The notes under the pieces: generated by a model
The model's input: only the letters and a program-made list of their open reading frames with translations
The model's database searches: none
What the model was told of the DNA's origin: nothing
Program-made: the position numbers and the translations under genes
In this document: one piece after another, positions 8,660 to 17,634 of the stretch
How the letters are laid out: each line of letters begins with the position of its first letter
Position numbering within the stretch: position 1 is the first letter of the stretch
Assembly: GCF_001027285.1 (NCBI RefSeq)
Contig: NZ_CP011509.1
Span: forward strand, 5,418,501 to 5,482,500
Length of the DNA: 64,000 nt
Origin: Archangium gephyra
Lineage (GTDB): Bacteria; Myxococcota; Myxococcia; Myxococcales; Myxococcaceae
Reading direction: 5' to 3'

Positions 8660-10066
8660 TCAATCGAGCGCCAGCATCTCGCGGACGTTGCCGCGCCAGG
8701 GGGCCCGCGTGAAGCGGCGATCCTGGGCATGCACCGTCATGGGCATGCCGTGCTTGGGATTGAGGGTGATCAGCACCTCGCGATCGATGCGGGAGCCGGG
8801 CACCAGGGCGAGCCGGTAGCGCTGCAGCATCATGGCCAGCGCCAGCTTGAGCTCCATCATCGCCAGGGTGGCGCCGAGGCAGCGGCGGGGCCCGTTGGCG
8901 AACGGGATGTAGGCGTACACGGGCGGATCCAACGTCTTCCAGCGCTCGGGGAGGAAGCGCGCCGGCTCGGGATAGAGCTCCGGCATCCGGTGGGTGACGT
9001 AGGGGCTGTAGAGGATCTCCGTGCCCGCGTCGAAGGAGTAGCCACCCATCTCGAACGGGGCCGCCGCCATCCGCTGGCTCAGTGGCACGGGCGTCAGGAT
9101 CCGCATGCTCTCCTTGATGACCCGGTCCAGCAGCGGCAACTGCTCGAGCTGCTCGAGCGCCGGGGCCTCGCCGCGCAGGGTGCCCTGGAGCTCGTCCACC
9201 AGGGCGGCGTGGACGTCGGGGTGCTGATCCAACAGGAACAGGGTCCAGGTGAGCGCGTTCGCGGTGGTCTCGTGGCCCGCGAGGAAGAGGATGGTGATGT
9301 GGCCCACCAGCTCCTCGTCGGAGAGCGAGCCGCCGTCCTCGTCCCGGGCCTCGAGCAGCAGCGAGAGCACGTCATGGCCACCGCCGCCGTCGCGCCGCTT
9401 TCGGGCGATGATGTCGCGGATGGCCGCCTCTCCCTTCTCGGAGATCCGCATCACCCGGCGGTAGGGCAGCAGTGGCCAGTCGTGCTGGAGCAGCTGCACC
9501 GAGGCGCTGCCGAACAAGCGGAACCACTCCGACAGCAGCTCGCCATGGGCGATGCATTCCTGTTCATCCTCCAGGCCGAAGAGGGCCTTCGTCACCACCA
9601 GCAGGGTGACGCGCCGCATGTCGGCGGAGAGGTCTCGCGTCTCTCCGGGCCGCCAGCCGTCGAGCATGCGCTGGAACAGGGAGACCATGTCGTCGCGATA
9701 GCCCTCCACGCGCTTCTTGTGGAAGGCGGGCAGCATCAGCCGGCGCCCCTTCTTGTGGACCTCGCCATTGGTGGTGCCGAGCCCCGTCCACAGGCGCCGC
9801 AGGGACGAGCCCGGGGGCGCGTTCTTCCCCGGCTCGAGCGAGAGGAAGAGGCTCGGGTTGCTGAGGACCTGCTGGACGTACTCGGGACCGAACACGAGGA
9901 TGCACCGGCCGGAGCCACGGGCCAGGCTGACGAGCGGACCATGGCGTTGCAGCTCGGAGAGCCCGCCGATGAAGTCGCTGAAGAGGCGGAACTGGCTGCC
10001 GAACTCGCCGAGCAGTGGCATGGGAGGCGGCCCCGGTGGGGTGCGCTGGATGGGTGTGGGGTGCAA
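8660..10066 (-). CDS. Cytochrome P450
   Basis: A 468-residue P450 with all hallmarks: proline-rich entry PIQRTPPGPPPMPLLG, I-helix oxygen-binding AGHETTANALTW, K-helix ESMRI (ExxR), and heme loop FANGPRRCLG with thiolate ligand Cys396. The TTG at 10066 is chosen because GGAGG lies nine bases upstream and it retains the PPGPP segment; the ATG 15 codons later would remove it. No membrane anchor is obvious, so it is probably soluble. Similarity in style is to fatty-acid/xenobiotic-type bacterial P450s rather than macrolide ones, but the substrate cannot be read from sequence. It stands alone, divergent from a lipoprotein gene and without a ferredoxin neighbour. Confidence 0.9.
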   Translation of the reverse strand: MHPTPIQRTPPGPPPMPLLGEFGSQFRLFSDFIGGLSELQRHGPLVSLARGSGRCILVFGPEYVQQVLSNPSLFLSLEPGKNAPPGSSLRRLWTGLGTTNGEVHKKGRRLMLPAFHKKRVEGYRDDMVSLFQRMLDGWRPGETRDLSADMRRVTLLVVTKALFGLEDEQECIAHGELLSEWFRLFGSASVQLLQHDWPLLPYRRVMRISEKGEAAIRDIIARKRRDGGGGHDVLSLLLEARDEDGGSLSDEELVGHITILFLAGHETTANALTWTLFLLDQHPDVHAALVDELQGTLRGEAPALEQLEQLPLLDRVIKESMRILTPVPLSQRMAAAPFEMGGYSFDAGTEILYSPYVTHRMPELYPEPARFLPERWKTLDPPVYAYIPFANGPRRCLGATLAMMELKLALAMMLQRYRLALVPGSRIDREVLITLNPKHGMPMTVHAQDRRFTRAPWRGNVREMLALD

Positions 10067-10207
10067 GGTGGGTGTCCTCCGGAAAGGGTCGCGCGCGAAG
10101 AGATGCCACACGGCGGTGATTCCCGGGTGACTGTTACGTGCGCGAGGGGCCGTCTCGCTCCGGTCACTCCCGGCGGAGGACGAGCAGGGTAGAGTCCACG
10201 CCGTCTC

Positions 10208-11758
10208 ATGAACGTCCGGGAGCCTGGTGTGCCGCGCCTGTTGGCAACAGTGATGGTGGGAGTCCTCGTGCTCGGGGCCGCGGGTTGTGCGCACGAGGCC
10301 GGTGCGCTCCCGTCCTCCGGGGAGTCCGTTTCCCAGGGACCGGCCGAGTCTCCCCGGGAGCCGCTCCCCAGCGGGCCGCTCGTCCTCCGGGGCGTGGTGA
10401 CCTCGGAGGGCAAGCCCGTGGGCGGCGTGACGGTGAGCGCCGTCCCCCATGCCGATGTGCCCCTGTCCGCGCGGGCCTGCTCCTCGGGGGTGCCCGGGAT
10501 GACGATCCTCGACCCCGGGTGCGGCGCGATGAAGGGGGAGCTGGTGCAGACCGCGGAGTGGCTCGGCCTCAAGGCGCCCATGGCCCGGACCGTGACGGGC
10601 GCCGATGGCTGGTTCGAGTTCACCCAGCTCCGGGCGTCCACCTACGATCTCTGGGCCAGTGGCCCACGGGGGACCGCCTTCCTGGCCGCCGTTCCCGCCG
10701 GGGCCAACGTGGTCGGGATGGCACTGGAGAAGGGCAGGAACATCCAGGTGGCCGTGGAGGATGGGAGCTCGGGGCGGCCCCTGGCCGGTGCCCGGGTCGC
10801 GCTGCTGCCCCAGCTTGGAGGCCAGGCCTTCCTGACGGTCTCGGATGCTGGAGGACTGGCCTCCTTCCCCCCGGTGCCCACGGGCCAGTACCACGTGGTC
10901 GCCTCGTTTCCCGGACGCCTCGCGGACGCGGGCCCGGTGGGGGCCGAGGGCACCACCCTTCACCTCTATGTGCCCCGGAGCCTCTCGGGCCGCGTGCTCC
11001 GCCCGGGAGGGAACGGCGGGGCCGGTCTCCGCGTCCGGCTCGAGGGGCAGGGGTTGCAAGGGCTCATCCAGACCCGGGACGGGGGAGACTTCCACCTGGC
11101 GGGCCTCCCGCCCGGCTCCTACGCCTTGACGGTGCGCGAGGGGCGGGAGCTCGCGATGGCCACGGTCCTCCTCCCCGAGGATCGGGACGTCACGGACGTC
11201 CGGCTCGCCCTGGAGCCCTGCGCCGAAGTGGCCGGGCGCGTCACGCGTCCCACCGGCGAGCCCATCCCCCGGGCGGAGGTGGAGCTGCTGCTCGGCCGCG
11301 AGGGCACCTGGCGCAAGATGCTCGCCACCAGCTCCTCGGAGGGACGCTTCCGCTTCGAGTGCGTGGAGCAGGGCCAGGTGCGGCTCTCCCTCAAGGCCCG
11401 TGGCCACGTCTCCCCAGCCGAGCCCCTCGCTGGAGAGCTGAAGGCGGGAGACACCTTCCCGGCCGACGTCGTCCTCCCTCTGGCGGCACCCGCGAAGGGG
11501 CGCATCGTGGATCCGGGAGGACGGGGAGTGGGAGGGGTCCGCATCGTCCTGTCCGCGCTCGACGGACGTGGAGGGGGCAGCGCCACGACGGCCGGGGATG
11601 GGAGCTTCGAGGTGGATGGGCTGGCGCCGGGGCGCTATGCGTACGAGCTCTCGCCGGGGGACCGGTTCCAGGCGGCCCGGGGCGAGGTGCGCCTGCCGGC
11701 GGCGAACCTGCGCCTCAAACTGCTTCGAGGGCCCCCGGTGGAGGAGCGCCGCCCGTGA
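10208..11758 (+). CDS. Lipoprotein with repeated carboxypeptidase-regulatory-like (Ig-fold) domains
   Basis: The 516-residue product begins with a lipoprotein signal, LLATVMVGVLVLGAAGCAHE, with the lipidated Cys at about residue 27. The rest is a string of beta-sandwich units of the CarboxypepD_reg kind, recognisable by repeated phrases such as VTSEGKPVGGVTVSAVP, LAGLPPGSYALTV, VTRPTGEPIPRAEVELLL and VDGLAPGRYAYEL. Such surface lipoproteins act as adhesion or scaffold modules; no catalytic domain is seen. It is divergent from the P450, with 141 bp between them that presumably hold both promoters. Function beyond cell-envelope location is not known. Confidence 0.75.
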   Translation: MNVREPGVPRLLATVMVGVLVLGAAGCAHEAGALPSSGESVSQGPAESPREPLPSGPLVLRGVVTSEGKPVGGVTVSAVPHADVPLSARACSSGVPGMTILDPGCGAMKGELVQTAEWLGLKAPMARTVTGADGWFEFTQLRASTYDLWASGPRGTAFLAAVPAGANVVGMALEKGRNIQVAVEDGSSGRPLAGARVALLPQLGGQAFLTVSDAGGLASFPPVPTGQYHVVASFPGRLADAGPVGAEGTTLHLYVPRSLSGRVLRPGGNGGAGLRVRLEGQGLQGLIQTRDGGDFHLAGLPPGSYALTVREGRELAMATVLLPEDRDVTDVRLALEPCAEVAGRVTRPTGEPIPRAEVELLLGREGTWRKMLATSSSEGRFRFECVEQGQVRLSLKARGHVSPAEPLAGELKAGDTFPADVVLPLAAPAKGRIVDPGGRGVGGVRIVLSALDGRGGGSATTAGDGSFEVDGLAPGRYAYELSPGDRFQAARGEVRLPAANLRLKLLRGPPVEERRP

Positions 11759-11860
11759 CACGAGTGGACGAACCGTGCCTGTTCAACCCGGGGCCGCCCT
11801 GGTAGATCCATCGGCGACCTTGGGGGGGAGACCCGCCCCGCGCACCCGAGAGGGAGCCTC

Positions 11861-12532
11861 GTGGCCGAACAAGTACCATTTGGAGCCTTGTCATTCGCAG
11901 AGAACCCGGAGCCGCGCTGCCCGTGCGTGCTGCTGCTGGACACCTCCGGGTCCATGAATGGGCGCCCCATCGAGGCGCTCAACGCGGGACTGCTCCAGTA
12001 CCGTGACGAGCTGGCCGCCGACAGCCTCGCCTCCAAGCGGGTGGAGGTGGCCGTGGTCACCTTTGGGGGCCAGGTGCAGACGCTGCACGACTTCTCCACC
12101 GCGGAGGCCTTCTTCCCCACCGCGCTGATGGCCGAGGGCAACACCCCCATGGGTGAGGCCATCCTCCGCGCCACGGACATGCTGTCGGCGCGCAAGAGCC
12201 TCTACCGGCAGAACGGCATCCTCTTCTACCGGCCGTGGATCTTCCTCATCACGGATGGAGGCCCCACGGACGCGTGGCAGGCGGCCGCCGAGCGCGTGCG
12301 CCAGGGCGAGGCCAGCAAGGCCTTCTCCTTCTTCGCCGTGGGCGTGGAGGGGGCCAACCTGGACGTGCTCAAGCAGATCTGCGTGCGCGAGCCGCTCAAG
12401 CTGGACGGGCTGCGCTTCCGCGATTTGTTCCAGTGGCTGTCCAACTCGCAGAAGGCCGTCTCGCGCTCGCAGACGACCGAAGAGGTGCGGCTGGCCAACC
12501 CGGCGGCCCCCGGCGGTTGGGCTTCCGTATAG
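11861..12532 (+). CDS. TerY-like von Willebrand factor A domain protein
   Basis: The 223-residue protein is a single vWA domain. The MIDAS metal site is complete: DTSGSM starting at Asp27, a threonine in the GNTPMGEA segment, and [13 protein letters not shown] start is used. In TerY-P systems a vWA protein of this size is encoded with a PP2C phosphatase and a kinase carrying a helix-hairpin-helix; exactly those two genes follow, at 16 and 3 bases spacing. TerY-like proteins are thought to be a metal-dependent scaffold in a phosphorylation-controlled stress or phage response. This is the first gene of a co-directional run ending with the retron reverse transcriptase. Confidence 0.8.
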   Translation: MAEQVPFGALSFAENPEPRCPCVLLLDTSGSMNGRPIEALNAGLLQYRDELAADSLASKRVEVAVVTFGGQVQTLHDFSTAEAFFPTALMAEGNTPMGEAILRATDMLSARKSLYRQNGILFYRPWIFLITDGGPTDAWQAAAERVRQGEASKAFSFFAVGVEGANLDVLKQICVREPLKLDGLRFRDLFQWLSNSQKAVSRSQTTEEVRLANPAAPGGWASV

Positions 12533-12548
12533 GACGGGGATTGTCGCG

Positions 12549-13337
12549 ATGTGGAGGTTGCTCCAGCAGTCCCTGGAGGGGACCTCGCACCGGCGCTCGG
12601 CCACGCCCTGCCAGGACAGCTGCGAGGGGACGGCCACGTGCCCCGGGCAGGAGTCCTTCCTGGTGGTGGCCTGTTCGGACGGTGCGGGCAGTGCCGGGCT
12701 GAGCCAGGAGGGCTCGGCGCTGGCGTGCCGGCGTTTCGTGCAGGTGGCCTGTGAGGCGCTCGAGCGCGAGGGCCCGGAGGCCGTGAGGGATCCCGAGCGC
12801 ATCCGTGACTGGTACCGGCAGGTGCGGCGGGCGCTGGAGGAGGAGGCGGCCCGGCGGGAGGTGCCCTTGCGCGAGCTGTCCTGCACGCTGCTGACGGCGG
12901 TGGTGGGCGAGCACACCGCCGTCTTCGCGCAGGTGGGGGACGGCGCCATCGTCGTGCGCGAGGGCGAGGGCTACGTGCCCATCTTCTGGCCGCAGGCGGG
13001 CGAGTACGCCAACACCACGTGGTTCGTCACCTCGGCGGACCTGGAGCAGGTGCTGCAGGTGGCGAGCCGGGAGCCGGTGGACGAGGTGGCCCTGTTCACC
13101 GACGGCTTGCAGATGCTGGCGCTGCACTTCGCCTCGCGCTCGGTGCACCGTCCCTTCTTCGAGCCGCTGTTCACCGCGCTGCGCGGCGCCGCGAATCCGG
13201 AGGATCTGGTGGTGCCGCTGCGCTCGTTCCTGGACTCGCCCGCGGTGAACGAGCGCACGGATGATGACAAGACGCTCGTGCTCGCCGTGCGGGTGGGAGC
13301 CGGAGCGGGGCGCGCGTCCTCGCCAGAGCCCGGGTAG
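12549..13337 (+). CDS. PP2C-family Ser/Thr phosphatase (TerY-P triad)
   Basis: A 262-residue PP2C-type phosphatase. Metal-binding and core motifs in order are ACSDGAGSAG (Asp44), VGDGAIVV, ALFTDGLQ and TDDDKTLVLAV near the C-terminus. The ATG at 12549 is chosen because it precedes the conserved WRLLQQSLEGTSH...CQDS entry seen in triad phosphatases; longer frames run antiparallel to nothing real and overlap the vWA gene. It should remove phosphates placed by the adjacent kinase. The three-base gap to the kinase GTG points to translational coupling. No signal peptide, so cytoplasmic. Confidence 0.8.
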   Translation: MWRLLQQSLEGTSHRRSATPCQDSCEGTATCPGQESFLVVACSDGAGSAGLSQEGSALACRRFVQVACEALEREGPEAVRDPERIRDWYRQVRRALEEEAARREVPLRELSCTLLTAVVGEHTAVFAQVGDGAIVVREGEGYVPIFWPQAGEYANTTWFVTSADLEQVLQVASREPVDEVALFTDGLQMLALHFASRSVHRPFFEPLFTALRGAANPEDLVVPLRSFLDSPAVNERTDDDKTLVLAVRVGAGAGRASSPEPG

Positions 13338-13340
13338 CAC

Positions 13341-15707
13341 GTGTCCCAGCCCGTCCTCTTCAATTCGCGGGGTGAGCGGGTGGCCCTGGGCCCGGAGGTG
13401 GGGCGCGGGGGCGAGGGCGTGGTGTACGTGCTGCCCAGGGATGCCCAGCGCGTGGCGAAGGTGTACCTGACGGCGCCGCCGGCCGAGCAGGGCCAGAAGC
13501 TGGCGTGGATGGCGGCCCATGCGCCGCCGGGCGTGGAGAAGCTGGCGGCCTGGCCGCACGAGGTGCTGCACGAGGGCCGCGCGGGAGGTCCGGTGCGGGG
13601 CTTCACCATGCCCCGGGTGAGCGGCCTCAAGCCCATCCACCTGCTGTACTCCACGGCGAGCCGCCGCAAGGAGTTCCCCACCGCGGACTGGTCCTTCCTC
13701 GTCCAGACGGCGCTCAACTGCGCCAGCGTCTTCGAGGAGTTGCACGCGGTTGGCCACCTGGTGGGGGACGTCAACGAGAGCAACCTGCTGGTGTCGCCGC
13801 GGGACGCCACGGTGCGGCTGATCGACTGCGACTCGTTCCAGATTCGCGCGGACAAGCGGGTGTACCGCTGCGGGGTGGGCGTGCCGCTCTTCACGCCTCC
13901 CGAGCTGCAGGGCCAGGCCTTCGGGGGGCTGGAGCGGACGCCCTCGCACGAGGGCTTCAGCCTGGGGGTGCTGCTCTTCCACCTGCTGTTCCTGGGGCGC
14001 CACCCCTTCACGGGCGTCTTCACGGGGCAGGGGGAGATGACGCCGGAGCGGGCCATCCGCGAGTTCCGCTTCGCCTATGGCCGCAACGCGCGGGCGCTGC
14101 AGATGACGCCGCCGGCCATCCACCTGCCGCTGGAGACGCTGACGCCGGAGCTGGCCCGGCTCTTCGAGGATGCCTTCGCGCCGGACGCCCCGAGGGTGGG
14201 CCGGCCGAGCGCCACCGAGTGGTACCGGGCGCTGCAGGCGCTGGCGCGCTCGCTGCGCAGCTGTGCCCAGGAGCCCACGCACAAGTATCCGCAGCACCTG
14301 CCGTCCTGCCCGTGGTGCCAGATGATGGCCACGCGCGGGGTGGCCTTCTTCGGCTCGCCGCAGAACACGGCACCGGGGCCCCAGGGCTTCACCTGCACCT
14401 TCCAGGAGCTGGAGCCGCTGTGGACGGAGTCGCAACGGCTGCTGGCGCCGAACCTCCTCACGCCCGTGGCGCCTCCGCCGATGCCCGCGCTTCCGGACCG
14501 GCTGCCGGCGGAGCTCCAGGCCGAGGTGGATCGGGTGCGGCAGGCCAGCGTGGCCATGCTGGTGGGTGGGGTGCTCGCCACGGTGGGCTGGTGGGTGGTG
14601 ATGCTGGCCTCCGCCAGGGTGGGCGGCTTGCTGTTGGTGCCGGGCTGCACGCTGTTGGGCAGTGCCTCGGTCGTGTGGTGGCTGAGCCGCAAGCACCAGC
14701 GGCTCCCGGTGGAGGTGGCCGAACAGCAGGGGCTGCTGCGGCAGGCGGAGGGGGCCCTGGCGGCGGCACAGGCCGAGGCCGAGCGCTTCAAGGAAGAGCT
14801 CCAGCGGATGGGGGATCGGGCGCGTCAGCTGCTGCACGGGCTGCGCGCGGAGTACGGCAAGCTGCAACCGGAGTTCGAGGCCGAGCAGCGGCGGCAGCTC
14901 CAGCACCGCGAGGCGATGCAGCGCGAGCAGTTCCTGCGGGGTGCCCTCATCGAGGACCATGAGATCGAGAGCATCAAGCAGGGGTTGAAGTCGAACCTGG
15001 TGCGCTGGGGCATCGAGTCCGCGTACGACGTCCTGAAGGAGGACGTGAGGCAGGTGCCGGGCTTCGGCGAGGTGCGGTCGACACGGCTGATCGCCTGGGC
15101 GAAGGAGGTGGAGAAGGGCTTCCGGTTCGATCCAGGGCTGGCGGTGAGCGAGGCGGAGCGGCGGGCGCTGGTGTCGCACTTCCTGCAGCGCAAGGCGTCG
15201 TTGCGCGCGCGGCTGGAGTCGGAGGTGGCGCCGCTGCGGGCGTGGTCGCGGGAGATGACGAAGCGCTCGGGCGAGCTGGCGGCGAAGCTGGAGGAGGCAC
15301 AGCAGGGGGTGATGCGGGCCACGTTGGGAATGCCCGCGGCGCGGCCGGCGGTGGAGGCGGCGCTGAAGCCTCCGGCGTGGGAGGACCGGCGCGTCCTGCT
15401 GGCCATGGTCCTGGCGGTGATACTGGGAGGCGTGGTGGGACTGGTGAACCGGACCACGGGCACGGAGGAGCCAGTGAAGGGGGCACCGCCTCCCGCGGCG
15501 CAGGCGCCCGAGGAGCCCACCGAGGCGGCGGTGTTGCCGTTGGATTGCCTGGCCCGGGAGGCGGCCACCACCGGAGCGCCGGTGCTGGAGCGGCTGGCGG
15601 CGGGAAGCCGGCTGGAGGTGGTGGAGGAGGAGGGCGGGTGGCGCAAGGTGGTGCTCGCGGGAGGCCGCGAGGGGTGGACGGGCCCAGGTTGCTGGTCTCC
15701 GCCGTGA
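13341..15707 (+). CDS. Membrane-linked protein kinase with helix-hairpin-helix and SH3-like domains (TerY-P triad)
   Basis: The 788-residue product has a divergent kinase domain (about 1-300): glycine loop GRGGEGVVYV, Lys40 in VAKVYL, catalytic loop GDVNESN (Asp143, Asn148) in place of HRDxKxxN, and DCDS (162-165) in place of DFG. A CPWC zinc-knuckle-like motif sits at 323-326. Two hydrophobic spans (403-450) are followed by a charged coiled coil, a helix-hairpin-helix around 555-595 (VRQVPGFGEVRSTRL), a third span near 683-705, and a C-terminal bacterial-SH3-like segment (VLERLAAGSRLEVVEEEGG). This architecture matches YegI-like/TerY-P kinases. HhH segments usually bind DNA, tying phosphorylation to nucleic acid. 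GTG start. Confidence 0.8.
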   Translation: MSQPVLFNSRGERVALGPEVGRGGEGVVYVLPRDAQRVAKVYLTAPPAEQGQKLAWMAAHAPPGVEKLAAWPHEVLHEGRAGGPVRGFTMPRVSGLKPIHLLYSTASRRKEFPTADWSFLVQTALNCASVFEELHAVGHLVGDVNESNLLVSPRDATVRLIDCDSFQIRADKRVYRCGVGVPLFTPPELQGQAFGGLERTPSHEGFSLGVLLFHLLFLGRHPFTGVFTGQGEMTPERAIREFRFAYGRNARALQMTPPAIHLPLETLTPELARLFEDAFAPDAPRVGRPSATEWYRALQALARSLRSCAQEPTHKYPQHLPSCPWCQMMATRGVAFFGSPQNTAPGPQGFTCTFQELEPLWTESQRLLAPNLLTPVAPPPMPALPDRLPAELQAEVDRVRQASVAMLVGGVLATVGWWVVMLASARVGGLLLVPGCTLLGSASVVWWLSRKHQRLPVEVAEQQGLLRQAEGALAAAQAEAERFKEELQRMGDRARQLLHGLRAEYGKLQPEFEAEQRRQLQHREAMQREQFLRGALIEDHEIESIKQGLKSNLVRWGIESAYDVLKEDVRQVPGFGEVRSTRLIAWAKEVEKGFRFDPGLAVSEAERRALVSHFLQRKASLRARLESEVAPLRAWSREMTKRSGELAAKLEEAQQGVMRATLGMPAARPAVEAALKPPAWEDRRVLLAMVLAVILGGVVGLVNRTTGTEEPVKGAPPPAAQAPEEPTEAAVLPLDCLAREAATTGAPVLERLAAGSRLEVVEEEGGWRKVVLAGGREGWTGPGCWSPP

Positions 15708-15741
15708 GCCCTTCGGGTACGCTCGGGGTGGGAGGGAGCGC

Positions 15742-17634
15742 GTGGAGACTCCGCAGCAACGGTGGTTACGGGAGAGCCGCGAGGTGGAGCAGGCCCTGCG
15801 GGGCCTCTTCGCGATGGACCTGGATGATGGACAGCTGCGGCAGGGCATGGAGGAGATGGCCACGCGCTGGCCCTTCCCGGGGCTGATCGCCCTGTGGGGT
15901 CCCGGGCTCTACTACCGCAACCGCACCGTCTTCCGGCCCTTCATCCTCGCCCGCTTCCCGCAGTTCACCTTCGATACGCAAGGCCGCCCCCAGTCCGTGT
16001 TCAAGGGGCCCTCCGCGGAGCTCTTCGAGCGGTGGCTCCAGGACGTCGATCGCTCCGGAGACGTGGAGCTGTTCCGCCGGTTGTACCGGCTCCAGTTGCA
16101 GGACCTTGCCTGGGAGGCACGCGGCAAGCGCTGGCGCGAGGATCTGCTGGCCCGCTACGGCGCGGCCTCCACCCGGGCCCAGCGCCAGCGCGTGCTGAAC
16201 CAGTTCGATCTTTTGTTCGAGCTCGACGAGCCGGCGGCCATCACCCTCTACACCGCGGATTCCGTGGTCTCGCGCGGCTTCATCCTCGCGCACCTGCCCT
16301 GGGGACTGTGGTACGGCTCCAGTCGGCGCTCCCCCTGGCAGAAGCTGCCCGCCCTGGCGCGGGAGCGCGGTGATGAGGCACTCGCCCTCGACGTCTACCG
16401 CCGGCAGGTGTCCGAGGACACCTGGAAGCTGGACGTGCTGGCGCTGTGCGACAGCGTCCGCGAGCCTGGAGCGTTGGTGGAGGCGCTCGAGCAGCGGCAC
16501 CCGGCGCAATGGCTCAAGGACGCGGCCACGACGTTCCTCGCACTCGCCAGCAAGCGCGGCCGGGATGTCGTGCCCTACCTGCTGCGCCACGTGCGCGACG
16601 TGCGCCAGCCCTGGCTCCCCCTGAACCGGAGCTTCGCCCAGCTGGTGGAGCTGGCGCGCGAGCGGGAATGGTTGGACCTGTGGTCCGCGCTGATGTGCAC
16701 CTCAGCGACTCCCGACACCTATGACCACGAGGTGCTCGGCCTCCTCCAGCGCTCGCGGTTGCCCGAGGACGAGGTCCAGAGACGTCTCCTCCTGCTCGCG
16801 GGAGTAGGCAGGGAGCTCAACTTCCCCGGTCTTGGCCTCGTCCAGGTGCAGCCGCTCAAGGACGAGACGGCGGTGCTGCTGTACGAGCGCTTCCCGGACC
16901 TCGTACGTGGCCCCTTCCTGCGGCACGTCTCTCCCGGCCGGAGTGGCACCTATCCGAAGCTCACCACCCGGGCCATCAAGCTGGAGGACGCACCGCTGGT
17001 GGACTACCTCGCCAGCCGCGTGGCGCTCCAGAGCGTCTGGTACGGCGCTTCAAAGCAGCCCACTCCATGGGCCGAGGTCATCGATCGGCTCTCGGCCTCC
17101 TACGAGGCGTTGCTGGCACGCTCGCCCGAGGCATTCGTGTCCCGGGCGGCCACCGTGCTGGGGAAGATGCCGGCCTTCGCCATCGGCAACTACGGCCTGT
17201 TGGTCCGCCACAACCGGCTGGCGCGGCTCCTCTTCGAACGGGCCCATGCGCACTACGCGGCGGATGCACGCGCGATGAGGGATCTGCTCGAGTCACCGCA
17301 GATCCACGTGCAGGCGCTCGCTTTCCGGGTGCTCGGACGGGATGACGAGCGGGCCCGCACCCTGGCCGCGCGGAACGTGGATCTGCTCCAGGCCACCCTC
17401 CTGCGTCCCCTGCATCGCAAGACGCGGCTGATGGCCCTGGGCGCCCTGCGCAACGCCGCCCGGGACGAGGCCGCCGCGCGTCAGCTCGTGGGCCGCATCC
17501 GGGATGCCCTGGACCTGCCGGACCGGCGGTACCCGAAGGAGGCGCTGCTCGGGTTGCTCGCCGACATCCTCCACCGCTGGCCCGCCTTGCGAGGCCCCTC
17601 CGAGCAGCCGGTGGTGTACGGAGGTGCCGCGTGA
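15742..17634 (+). CDS. Helical-repeat (ARM/HEAT-like) protein of type XIII retron
   Basis: A 630-residue protein made almost entirely of amphipathic helices with recurring L-x-x-L and ALxxxARERG-type patterns, consistent with ARM/HEAT-like repeats; no catalytic motif or membrane span is visible. The GTG start is supported by GGAGGGAG just upstream. Its stop overlaps the next start as GTGA, indicating coupled translation. From memory of the published retron classification, type XIII systems combine an ARM-repeat protein with a winged-helix/SWIM protein and the RT, which is the order found here. It is probably an effector or scaffold partner, but its activity is unknown. Confidence 0.7.
   Translation: METPQQRWLRESREVEQALRGLFAMDLDDGQLRQGMEEMATRWPFPGLIALWGPGLYYRNRTVFRPFILARFPQFTFDTQGRPQSVFKGPSAELFERWLQDVDRSGDVELFRRLYRLQLQDLAWEARGKRWREDLLARYGAASTRAQRQRVLNQFDLLFELDEPAAITLYTADSVVSRGFILAHLPWGLWYGSSRRSPWQKLPALARERGDEALALDVYRRQVSEDTWKLDVLALCDSVREPGALVEALEQRHPAQWLKDAATTFLALASKRGRDVVPYLLRHVRDVRQPWLPLNRSFAQLVELAREREWLDLWSALMCTSATPDTYDHEVLGLLQRSRLPEDEVQRRLLLLAGVGRELNFPGLGLVQVQPLKDETAVLLYERFPDLVRGPFLRHVSPGRSGTYPKLTTRAIKLEDAPLVDYLASRVALQSVWYGASKQPTPWAEVIDRLSASYEALLARSPEAFVSRAATVLGKMPAFAIGNYGLLVRHNRLARLLFERAHAHYAADARAMRDLLESPQIHVQALAFRVLGRDDERARTLAARNVDLLQATLLRPLHRKTRLMALGALRNAARDEAAARQLVGRIRDALDLPDRRYPKEALLGLLADILHRWPALRGPSEQPVVYGGAA

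Noticed and set aside
8660-11761. A minus-strand frame of over 1000 codons running from the P450 back through the divergent lipoprotein gene
   Set aside because: Only the P450 part has protein-like motifs and a start with RBS at 10066; the rest is antisense to a gene with clear lipobox and domain repeats.
12396-15863. Very long minus-strand open frame across the PP2C and kinase genes
   Set aside because: Arg/His/Gln-rich composition typical of high-GC antisense frames; the plus strand holds proper PP2C and kinase motifs.
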